A stretch of 64,000 bases of DNA from Allodiplogaster sudhausi. Its lineage: Eukaryota; Nematoda; Chromadorea; Rhabditida; Diplogasteridae. The stretch spans positions 945,001 through 1,009,000 of the forward strand of contig CALZFC010000035.1 in assembly GCA_945643635.1 (NCBI GenBank). Reading direction: 5' to 3'. This document shows positions 1 through 11,617 of the stretch, one piece after another. Below the pieces are notes generated by a model. The model did not search any database. It was given only the letters and a program-made list of their open reading frames with translations, and was not told the DNA's origin. Each line of letters begins with the position of its first letter. Within the stretch, counting starts at the first letter, position 1. Both the position numbers and the translations under genes were made by a program.

Positions 1-2730
1 CTCCCTCTTCCCTTCTCTACCGCTCTTCCTCTCTCTCTTCCTATCTCTCTTCCTCTCTCTTCCTCTCTCTCTTCCTATCTCTCTTCCTCTCTCTCTCTTC
101 CTCTCTCTCTGTCTCCCCTATCTCTCTCTCTCTCATAATCTATTTCCTCTTCCCTCGCTCTCTACTGCTTGATACAATTCAAGCGTGGAGTGGTAGGCAA
201 TTCAAGCGAATGGACGAATAGTGATGAAATCTCCATCTTCAAGAGATCTATGCAATTAGAATGCATAAACATATGTATTTCACAATTAAGAATGTTTCAG
301 CGATTGTTTGCGTGGTATTTTTTTAATTACTTAATTATTTATATAAAAAACATATTGTGCCTTTAAATGAGCCCAAGCACACTTGTACGTGTGTGATATC
401 ATGGATGTTTTAATATTTATTAGAATTAGAAAAAAAGGCCCCATTTAAAGGTCTCGCGCAATGCAAGAGCAGGTGAATGCTGCCGGAGCTAATTGAGCAT
501 GTTTATATGAATGATGTTTATATGTATGTATGTACTGACGAAATCTCGGCGAAAAAAAAAAAGTTGCTGAACGCGTGGGGTGGAGGGAGGATGCTTATGG
601 GCGAGAGACACTTGAAAGGAGACCAAGGAGACGGCCAGGAGCTCCTTTCTATCTCGAACTCCCTGTCGCTCTCTCTCTCTCTTTCTCTCTCTCTCTCGCT
701 CTCTCTTTCTACCTCTCTCTCCCTCTATACTGCTATACTTTTTTGCCGTCCTAGCGACGAAGGAGGGAATAGAGAGAAAGAGAGAGAGAGACGGAGAGAC
801 AACCTTCCACCTCCTCCAGGTCCGCCAGGAGTGCAGAAGCCAAGATAGCAGGCGTCAGGAGCAACCGCCCCCGTGGGGGCTTACGCCGCTCGGGCGCCAT
901 GGTCTCGGGTGGCTTGCACCGGTGGCTGTCAGGGCGGCCATTGTACGTGATGAGGAAAGGTAGATAGATAGAGAGAGAGAGATAGAAAGAGTGAGAGAGA
1001 AAAAAGGAGAGAGAGAAGGGTAGAGAGAGAGATAGAGAAAGAGTGAGAGAGATAGAGAGAGAAAGAGAGACACGAGAGAGAGTCAGGGAAAGGTGAAAAA
1101 AGTTATCGCCGAGCATGAATTGTGTTGCGACAGAGAGATTGTTCAAGATGCCGCGTCAATCACATGAATGAAGGCGAATCTTTACAACTTGGTGATATTA
1201 TTTTTAAAAAAAAGATGTTATCCTGGTTGTAGGGCAACAAATTGTTTTTTTTTCAAAAATGGGCTTAAGCCTAGATCGATTTCATAAGATTTCAATTGCG
1301 AAATTATGAAGAAGAGGAAAAAACATATTTCACCGAAGATAAGACAATATGTTGGACGTCGACTTTATGCTAATTTTTGATTGTTAGCGGTCTTTCAAGT
1401 AATTTTTTTTTTGCTGTCAGTTCACTTACAATTTAGAGCATTTATCATTTGTCAAGTCAAGATAGAAAGCTCGAGTGATATGTGTGTGATTCATGGAGGT
1501 AAGCGAGGGATAAGCAGGGATAAGGTGGAAAGGGAGAGAGGCACATGGGGATACTGGCATGAATAATACCAGTCATAACACATGTCAGTGAGAAAAACAT
1601 GAATCAAGATGAGAAGGCGTGAGAGAGAGAGTGAGAGAAAGAGAGAGGGGTAGAGAGAGAAAGAGAGAGAGAGAGAGAGAAGAGGGAGAGAGAAGGGAGC
1701 CACCAAATCAGGTGAGCTTTCCGTTAAGCCGGATAACGTAAGAGCAAGCTGAAAAAGCAGAGGATGCGAGAGAAACGTTTAGGAGCAGAGAAGTTCTCTC
1801 TCGATCTCTCTCTATTTCTCTCTCTTTATCTCTCTCGATGGTTTCATTAGATCCCTCACTGGATATCAGAATCACCTCAAATTCGCTTATATGTATTTAA
1901 ATAAGTTAGCGCATTTGCATGTAATTAAATTAATTATACGCCATAAAGTGCGGATTACGAAAAGGAGAATATTAGGAGAATATTAAGCACGATTAATCAA
2001 GATGAAGTTTTCCCCCCCTCTCTCTCTCTCTTTCCCTCTCTCCCTCTCTCTCTCTCCCTCTCTCTCTCTCTCTTTCCCTCTCTCTCTCTCTTTCCCTCTC
2101 TCTCTCTCTCTCTTTCCCTCTCTCTCTCTCTCTTTCCCTCTCGCTCTCAAATTATAGCCATAAAGGTTAGGAGAAAAATGTTCACCTAATGATTGATGTC
2201 CCACGAGATTCTCAGCTCTCCATAAATCGCTCTCTTTAAGTATAGAGATATGCCTGCCGGATATTCCATTCGCGAATATCCATGACAATCTGTTCAAAGA
2301 GAGAGAGGGAGAGGAGAGAGAGAGGGAGAAAGAGTGAATAGAAAGAGAGAGAGAGAGGGAGAGAGAGTGAATAGAGAGAGAGGGAGAGAGAGTGAAAGAG
2401 AGAAAGAAAGAATAAAAAGAAAAATGAAGCACAGAACGAGATCATGACGTGCCACCATGAAAGTACGACTGAATATGCAGCAATGGAGCAGTCAATGTGC
2501 ACGGCGCGTTGTCTGCATTGCGATTCCTCACTCAGAGAGCAGAGAACACGGACAAAGCAAGACTAAGTCTGCTTTCGAGCAGAGAGAGAGAGAGAGAGAG
2601 ACGAGAGAGAGACGAGAGAGAGAGAGGGAGACAGAGGAGAGAGAGACAGAGAGACGAGAGAGAGAGAGAAATGAGAGAAATGAGAGATAGCGGATGGAGC
2701 CGAGAGAGAGAGAGCAGAGTAAGGCAGAGT

Positions 2731-2768
<38 letters not shown>

Positions 2769-3851
2769 GAGAGAGGCGAAAGAGAGAAAAGCACCGAAGA
2801 CAAGCCTGAGGATAAAAAGAGGCAAAAGCTATTGCTCAGTGTTATGGCTTTTGGATAATGACAAATGAAAAAAATAGAGAGCGAGCAATGCGGAGAGAGG
2901 AACTGGCAGAAAGTCACAATGGCATAAAGACCGAGAGAGAGAGAGAGAGAGTGAGCGAGAGGGAGGGAGAGAGAGAGAGCGAGAGATAGAGAGAGTGAGA
3001 GGGGGGGGGGGTACTGCAATGAGAGAGTTAGTGATTGCAGCTTGCCACAGGCTGCGGAGTCTTTTCTTTGAGAAGAAAGAGAGAGAACGAGAAGGAGAGA
3101 GAGAAAAAAAAATAGAGAGAAAAAGAGAGAAGCACAAATTAACGACAAAGTTTGAAGCGAGAATGGGCTGCCTGCCATTGAGAAAGAAGAAGAAGGCAGA
3201 ATGAGAAGTGGATGGGGCGAAAGTTAGACAGACGAGCAACGAAAGAGAATGCCCGCTGAAAAAGAGAGAGGTGGAAGAGGAATTGAGATCGAAAGAGGAA
3301 CAGAGAGAGTGAGAGAGAGAAGAGAGAGAGTGAGAGAGAAAGAGAGAGAGAGAGATTGTGAGAGAGTGAGAGAGAGAGAGTGAGTGGAGAGAGAGAGGAA
3401 CATAAGAGAGGAGGCAGCCGCTACTTCGTGCTTCTCTCTTTCTCATTCTCCTTCTATCACTTTCTCGGACTGCTCTCCCTCTCTCTCTCTCTATCTCTCT
3501 CCCTCTCTCTTTCTCTCTCTCATTCTCTTTCACGCACTCTTTCTCTCTTTCTCTCTTCTCTCTTTCTCTCCCATCATTCCTCTGACGCGACCGCTCCTCG
3601 CGTGCACTTGCGGGCGCGCTGCGGTCTCGTCTTGAATATGTGTGCGTTATGTGTTTGCGTGTCTTTGTGTGACTGTGTAGTTGTTCGCTCTCTCCTCTCC
3701 CTCGCTCTCTCTCTGTCTCTCTCTTTCCCTTTCTTTGTCTGCCTCTCTCTCTCTCTCTCTTTGTCTGCCTCTCTCTCGCTGTCTCACTCTCAACACTCTT
3801 TTCACCTACTCTTACCTTCTCGTCAGTGCATTTCGCGCACGATATGTCTAG

Positions 3852-3882
<31 letters not shown>

Positions 3883-4015
3883 GCTCTCTTTCTGCTTCTC
3901 TATCACACAGACACTCTCTGACCCCCCTCTTTCTTCTCGGCATTCTCTACATACGTGTCTTTGTGAGTCGCCGCCAGTACAGAGTGTCTGAGTGAGAAGT
4001 TGGAGGGAGACGGAG

Positions 4016-4050
<35 letters not shown>

Positions 4051-4476
4051 TGAGAGAGAGAGAGACAAGAGCAAAAGAGTTCATCCAGAATTGAGTAGGT
4101 CGAGAGTAAACGACTAAGAGCGAGAGAGCGTGTTGTGAGAAGGGGAAGCAGAAGCAGAGAAATTGAGAGAGATAGAGAGAGAAACAGAGAACGTGAGAGA
4201 GAGAGGTGGAGAGAGAAAAACAGCGAAAGTGAGAGTGACAGAGAGAGAGACAGAGAAAGTGGGAGATATGAAAGAAAGAGAGTAGGAGTGAGCGAGGTAA
4301 AGATAAAGCGAACGAGTGTGAGACTGAGAAAGAGAGGGAAGTCCTCCGCGGACGAAGAAGTAAATAAAAAGCAATGGAATGACAGAAGTGAAAAGTAAGA
4401 AGCAAAAATGAAAAGAAGTGGAAAAAAGAAGAGATAGAGAGAGTGAGAGAGAAAGAGAGAAATAGAGAGAGAGAGA

Positions 4477-4518
<42 letters not shown>

Positions 4519-5394
4519 TGAAGTGGGTGGCCGAATTGAGTGGGTAGAGCACAAAGTGAACAAGGACACGTTCCGACTCCTGATGCATGCCTGCAGAAGT
4601 AAGTACAAGAGCAGAGAGAGAGAGAAAGAGAGAGAGAGAGAAATGAGAGAAAGAGAGAGAGAGAGAAATGAGAGAGAGAGGAATGAGAGAAAGAGAAAGA
4701 GATAGAGATGTGGAATTGAGATATGGAAGTTCAACAGAAAAGCCAAAAAAATATGCTAAAAAATTAAACATAATTGTGACTCACATTGGCGAGATTCTTT
4801 TTCTAGTTTGATGGCTCAAGTCTCAAACTTCATTTTATTACGTATGAACATACATACATAATATGCGTAGCTCTACTTTATAACAACAAGAGATTTCATA
4901 GCTCGTCGTCACGTAGCTTCAAACTCTTCTTCTTTTCCATGTCTATATCTCCCTTTCTTAATCTCTCTCTCTCCATATCTCCCTCTCTCTCTATTTCTCT
5001 GTTTCTCTCTTCCCTTCTCTCCGTCGTCGACTTCAGCGTTGTCGCGGCGATGCCTCACATAATTTGCTTTGATACTCATGCGCGTGTGCGTCATACTCTT
5101 GACGACGCATCCGCTGAGAAATAAGGAGAGATAGATAGATAGATAGATAAAGAGAGAGAGGGAGAGAGTAAAGAGAGTGAAAGAGAGAGAAAGAGTAAAA
5201 GAGGGTGAGAGAAAGAGCGAGAGAGGGAGAGAGAGAAGGGAGAGAAAGACGAAAGAAAGAGAGCGAGTGAAGAGTTAGAGCGCACTGATGTAGAAGATTT
5301 GTAGAGGCGAAAGAAAAGTTATGGGCCGAGAAGATGATCATCGACCTCACTCTTTCTCTTTCGCGCTCTCTCTGTCTATCTCTCTATTTCTCTC

Positions 5395-5441
<47 letters not shown>

Positions 5442-5485
5442 TTCTTTCTCTTTCTCTCTCTCTCTCTCTCGTTCTCTCTCTCTCT

Positions 5486-5528
<43 letters not shown>

Positions 5529-5611
5529 TGCCCACTCTTCCGGAGGCAACGAGATAGCTCGGAGCTCCCTCGGCAGCAGTTACGCATATCCTCAAACAAC
5601 TTACGCATTCG

Positions 5612-5646
<35 letters not shown>

Positions 5647-5750
5647 AGAATGAGAGGGAGAAAGAAGGAGTGAGAAATAACAAAGGAGAGATAGAGAGGG
5701 CGAGAGAATAAGAATAGAGAGAAAAGTGAGAGGAAGAAAGCATTTCGGAA
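1..5750. repeat. Strand-switching (CT)n/(GA)n microsatellite region
   Basis: Dinucleotide CT/GA tracts dominate. They are pyrimidine-rich on the + strand at about 1-145, 660-740, 1795-1840, 2010-2150, 3430-3580, 3690-3900, 4930-5020 and 5350-5525. They are purine-rich at about 765-1080, 1520-1700, 2295-2415, 2575-2800, 2930-3400, 4015-4720, 5125-5280 and 5605-5730. The long open frames here (Ser/Leu-rich or Arg/Glu-rich) come from the repeat and are not genes. Between tracts lie short non-repetitive islands at about 160-600, 1090-1500, 1850-2000 and 4720-4930, in which I see nothing recognisable. Confidence 0.9.
795..955. other. GC-rich island between GA/CT tracts, nature unknown
   Basis: About 160 bp is much more GC-rich than its surroundings and is open in several frames on both strands. 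One + frame reads a short collagen-like stretch (PPPGPPGVQKPR) before a stop. No splice-bounded exon could be fixed and no paralogue occurs in the window. It may be an exon remnant or just an island left between expanding repeats. Confidence 0.2.
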
Positions 5751-6611
5751 AGTACTTGTTTACATGCATTTATCGTTGTGTGAGTGCCGAAAGAAAGTGG
5801 TACGGCAATTTTCTTTTAAAAGTAATCTATCAACAACAAAACAGGCAATTTAAATGAAAAATTATTTAACAACAACCGAAAAGCGGAAGAGGCAAATTAG
5901 AGCAGAAAAAACAGTGTGCAATAAATTTTATTTTTATTCTTCTTCTTTCAATTAACTTCCATCTCCTCCTACGAAGGTCGAAGAACAGATGAAATTTAAC
6001 GAGAAAAAGAAGAAGAAGAAGTAAAAATTATACAGCCAGTAAATGCTCTATTTTCTGGTGACTTGCGCACAATTCTGATGTGAGGTGAGAAATGAATGTG
6101 ATTACGAAAGATGAACCTTCTTCTTTCGTAATCAATTCTACTCGACCCTTCGTCAAGTATAATTTATGAATCATCAGTATGTGGAACATGGACGTTACTG
6201 ATAAAACTGCCACTGACACTGACTAATACATGAATCTTTGCCGACAATTTCACTGTGGTTTTCTCAGGCTTTTAACCTGCTTGAGGTCGTGTGGACGTGA
6301 GAACGGCAAAGGTTTCGGGGGAAAGAGAAGTGGATGGATGAGGGAGGATACGACGACCCTGAACATATCCAACACATGAAAGGTAACTCGAGTAGGGCAC
6401 GCGGCCTGCCTACATTCTGGACACAAGTTGCAACCTGGCTTCCTCCATCCTGATTAGCGGACATGCCCTCGGTCTCTCTTTCTCTTTCTCTCTATCTTTC
6501 TCTCTCTCACTTTCTCTATCTCTCTCTCTCTATCAATATCTCTCTCCCTCTCTCCTTCTGTGGGAGACGAATGGCAAGTGGATAGGCCCTAGAACTTCAT
6601 CGTTCGCCCAT

Positions 6612-6656
<45 letters not shown>

Positions 6657-6700
6657 GCTCTCTATTTCTCTCTCTCTCTCGCTCGCTCTTTCTCTCTCTC

Positions 6701-6736
<36 letters not shown>

Positions 6737-9480
6737 TTTCCATGAATTCGCCTCTTCCCCCGCTGGGAGTCTCTCGGTCGCTTCCCGAGACGAGGCCACA
6801 GTTGTCGGGGTGCACTTTGCCTTGGCAACATGGAGAACAAGTAAGTTATATAATATCCGGCCCGACCAGGGAGCAAACTCTAATAGAAAGAAGATGAAAG
6901 AAAAACGGGAAAAAGATAATCCCGCACTAATCCACACATGGGCTTACATATTTACATATCATTGTCGTCATCTGATTTTCACAAATACATGTTGTTTTCA
7001 GAACGCGGAGGAATATGTGTATGTATTGAACAGCATCATAATACATGCATTCATCATTCTACGCAGTTCAATGGGTCACGTCTCACTGTTTAATTCGTAT
7101 GACGAATATATGTAAGTATTTATGTATGTACATATGTACATGCAAAATACGCCCTTTGAAAGAGATCTCCAGATTGCAATCCAATTTACATAGAACCACA
7201 GCCTTCATCCAAGAGCAAATGAAAGGAAAAAAAAGAAAAAAAAAGAATGCTTCATCCTATTCACATGGTCACAAGAAGATGTGTGAAAATGGGTCATCGG
7301 CACACGCGCTCATTGTCATAAGCGGAAGCAAAAAGGGAATGTCGCCTCATGCCATTCCCACGCTTGTTTGTCACGGCGAGCGGCTGCCTTTGAGTGAGAG
7401 TTTGGGAGAAAGAGAGAGAAGAGAGAAAAGAGAGAAAGAGAGAGAAGAGAGAGAAAGAGAGAGAGAGAGAGGTCATGCGGTCTGATATGAAAACTGAAAA
7501 CTACCTACATTCCTAGAAGTTCGATTGCCTAAAAAACATGCCAAATCACCGGAAGACAAGCATATGTACATTTTGACATTTACCTCTCTTCTCACCGATT
7601 CTAGTTCACCTTATCCAAAGAGTAGCTTCTCATGAATATTTGGAGATATAATCAGATAACCTATAAAATAAAATAATATTTTCTTCGTATTTCAACAAGA
7701 AAAGAAGATAGATAACCTTTACGCAGGTAGGCATAAATAAATAATTAGACCACTTTTTAAGCCTACCTTCATAGCTAAAGGACATCATCAGCTCAGCTCA
7801 TATGGCATGTATTCCAATTAAGACTACGCTTCCGCACAACTTCACGGATGAGTGAGTGTTAGTACGAATTAATCTGATATGTATACATATGTGTGTGAAT
7901 GGGAATGGGCGGAGAACACACGTGATTTGGGGAAGGAAGTGAAGACGAGCACTTGCTAGAAGGTGTATACGTCTCTCTCTTTCTCTCTCTCCTTCTCTCA
8001 AACTCTCTCTATCTCTCTCTCTCTCTTTCTCTCTCCTTCTCTCTCTCTCTCTCTGCGTATGGATATGGCATATGTGTGTGTGTCGTTCGCTTTTTGTGTC
8101 TTTGTGTGTTTTCGTACCTGACTGCAACAAACAAGCGTGTGCTTCACTCGTGCTATATCCATTCGTTGCTTCTACTCTGTGACTGAGCGAATGCGCGGAA
8201 AATGTCGCACGAGTCCATGCCCTCTTTCAATCTCTCTCTATCTCTTGCTCTCTCTATCTCTTTCTGTCTCTCTCACTCTTTCTCTCTTTATCTCTAGCTC
8301 TCTCCTCTCTCTATCTCTCTATCCTCTCTGTCTCTCTCTCTCTTATCTCGCACTATCTTTCTCCCCGTCACTCTGTCTCCAACTCCCACCGGGAATCAAA
8401 ACAAGCAGGTTCCTTAGCGTTCACGACGACGCCTTTTCCTTCCGGGAATCCATTTCGTTGACATTGTGAAATTCTGCCGTGTCAACCTTTCACGTGAATT
8501 GAGCAATGCGCGTCAAGCAACAAAATTCGGTTTTTATTTCAATCATTTTTCCAGAGCTTCATCAATGAGCACAAACGATGGTAAAACTGCACAGAAAGAG
8601 TATGTAAAGAGATGGCAATTTCAAGAAAAAGTGAAAAATGCGAAATGCAAGAAAAGGCGAAAAGAAATGCTAGAGCGCGGATGGCAAACGAGTATAAGCA
8701 CCGTCGATATTTAAATAAAGAAAAAGCGATGCAATATAATGACGGGCAATTACGAGTAATAAACAAGTGATGGTTTTGAAGAAAAAAAGAAAAGTCATTT
8801 TGATAAAGGCCAAGGGAGCAAACGACTTTTGTGTGGGTGTTTTAGATTCACGTACAATGGAACAATAGAAGAGAAGAGGGCGCGAAGCAAGCAAATATTG
8901 GTTAATAAAAAATGAGATAAAGACATCTAAACGTCATATAAATTGTCTATAAAGCCTCACGGAGACTACTATGGTTAATACTATATTATAGCGCAGCTTT
9001 GTAAGGGCTGACTCTAGGGATACCCTCCTATCCACCCAGACTAACTATCTATCCCTGGAGACGGCCTTTGGGAAACCTAAGCAGAAACGCATAGCTCTAG
9101 ATCCGTGCCAACAATATGTCTGCCGCAAATTGTCCTTGTCAGATAAATCTTGAGACAAGCACAGAATTCCTGACAATATTTAATAGAATGGTATACTATA
9201 TACGGGAAGTATGAAGAGTAGTACAAACTTGGAAGAATACTACATATAAACAGCATATGAATAAATAAGTATAGTAAATTTGAAACGCTATGTTATCTGC
9301 TTTTTAAGCAATAAACTATCTCTTTTAAAAAAGTCCCCAGACCATATTCTAAAGTAAATTAGAAGGGAAAAAGACCTATACCCTTGATTCTAGATATATT
9401 CCGGAGAAGCTACCGTATCCAACCGGAGAAGGAAACGGTATGTCGACGAGAGTGACCAGTGTTCAAAGGGTAGAACTTGA
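5751..9480. other. No gene recognised; AT-rich spacer with further CT/GA tracts
   Basis: CT tracts lie at 6475-6745, 7970-8060 and 8220-8370, and a GA tract at 7395-7475. Unique sequence elsewhere contains ORFs under 110 codons with no recognisable motif and no consistent splice-phase chain. A short splice-like segment near 6310-6392 (AG before, GTAACT after) could be an isolated exon but has no partner. From 8710 to 9480 I see only AT-rich spacer, which runs into the 3' flank of the TMEM104-like gene. Confidence 0.6.
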
Positions 9481-11581
9481 CTAGAATGAGAAGCCGGCGA
9501 GGTTGAGTGTGGTCATGATGATGGCGAAGGCTGCCCACGCGAGGATGGCAACGGGTGCAGCGGTGCCCTCGAAGGGGCTCGCGCAGTGCTCCGGCGCCTG
9601 TGTGCCGAGTTCGCGCGCCGCGTAACCGCGCGCCTGACATGGTCAGAGAGTAATATTTACTTGTTTATATTTACATTCATATTACTGGTTTATATTCACT
9701 TTCCTATGACTTGTTTACATTCACTTTCACATTTACTTGTTTATATCAGCTTTTTCTCACGGTATTTATCTCTTTCCTGTGACAAACGCAACACCAAAAA
9801 AAGCATCTAGTATTCGAAATATAGAGCTTATTGTTAGAGAGAAAAAAGAAGATTACTGGAGTTTTATTTAATGCTTAAAAATTGTATTTAAAAAAAAGAA
9901 AAAAAGAAGAAGGAATGAAAAGAGACGCAACCGCACCCGCAAGATGAGCATGCACGGAATGACGAATTGGACGCCAACGCCCGGATACGATCCAGTGGCC
10001 GTGGCGAGGAAGAGCACGTTGTCCGAGCAGAGCGAAATGATCGTTGGGAGACCTTGAATTTTAAATTTTTAAATATATTTTATTTATTATATTACTATTG
10101 CTAATACAAAACTAACACATGCTACCGAGAAGCTTTTTCTCTCTCTCCATATGGTATACCCGCTGTTAATATCTATACGGTATCTGCTAAAAAATATGGA
10201 GAAAGCATGGAAATGACAGAAAGATGGTGACTGTTATCTGCCTATATTTCATGTATTTAAATATCCCTCACCTTGTGCATTTTAAATGAATGTTGTAAAT
10301 GTATGAAATGTAAAGAGAAAGAAAGAAAGAACGAACCAATGACAACAACGGGGATGATGACATCGGAGAGGCGGCGCTCAGTGCGTGATGGAGAGCGACT
10401 TGTCGTGACGGGCACTTGTTCTTCTTCGTCCACGAGGCGTTCAGTGTCTTCACTATAATAAGGAAAAATATATACATATTTAAAAATCTAAATATTTTCT
10501 AAATATTTTATCATCTGAAAAATCGCAGTAAACTGTTGTTAGATCATTAAATTTGATGTATGAATAAATAAATAAAACAAAATCAATAATGTTCGTCTAG
10601 GATTGAATTCTTTCTCTCTCTCTCTCTCTCTCTCTCTTCTAAATGCCACAGTTTTTTCACGCGAATTCAAACAAGAAGCTCATTGTTTTTTCTCTTTCTT
10701 TCTTCAATGATCTAATTTAAACGACTATGATAATGAATGAAACAAAAGAAAATACCTTTGGCTCTTTGGGAAGGTGAGATCGCGGAGGACGCGCACGTTG
10801 TTGATGAGCGTGATGGCGACGATCGGGTAGTTGGTGGAGAGCGTGAAGACGGGAAAGAGAGCGAGGAAGTGGTCGACCAGGAAGTAGAGCGGCGTCGTGT
10901 ACTCGTCGTGCAGGAAGTTCAGCGTGTACACGTCCTAGACAATTGGGGATCGTCATCATCATTATAGCGTACAGAAACTAGGAATCATCGTTTTACAGTA
11001 TCATTGTGTGCTGTAGTGATGACTAGAGTATAACAGTAGTCATCATTACAGTATACAAAGTTTGGAATCATCTGTCTACAGTATACAACTTTGTAATTTT
11101 ACAGACAGCATCAATATTCTTTGTCGATACAAAGAAAGACTGACTAGAGGAGAGAAAAACACCCCATACACTTTGATGAGCACAAACAAATCACTTGTGA
11201 CTTGATACATTTATTCATTTTAAAATTTATACTTTCAAAAAATTTACACTTCGAATATCCTCAAAATTGGCAAAAGAAAAAGCTATGTTATGGTAATAGC
11301 TAACTAAACACTTTCCTAATTGTAACAATCAATTGTGACTCGCTCACCTGGACTTTCTCGAAGGCGAATGCGCCCGTCACGGAGAGCGTGAAGTAGAAGG
11401 CGAGCACGAGGATGTAGATGCCGGCCAGCTTCGCGAACACGCCCGTCTTGTTGCTGAAAAGCGGCGGAATCAGAACAAATACAGTGAGTAAAGTATTGAA
11501 ACTAAATTATTGATATATTTACTTTATGGATCTATTCGGTGCTTCTCTCCCCTCTCTCCTCCGTCTCTCTTTCTCTCCCCT

Positions 11582-11617
<36 letters not shown>

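Noticed and set aside
1..5750. Long Ser/Leu-rich and Arg/Glu-rich reading frames up to 274 codons
   Set aside because: They are translations of (CT)n/(GA)n repeats in several frames and on both strands, without splice sites or recognisable domains.
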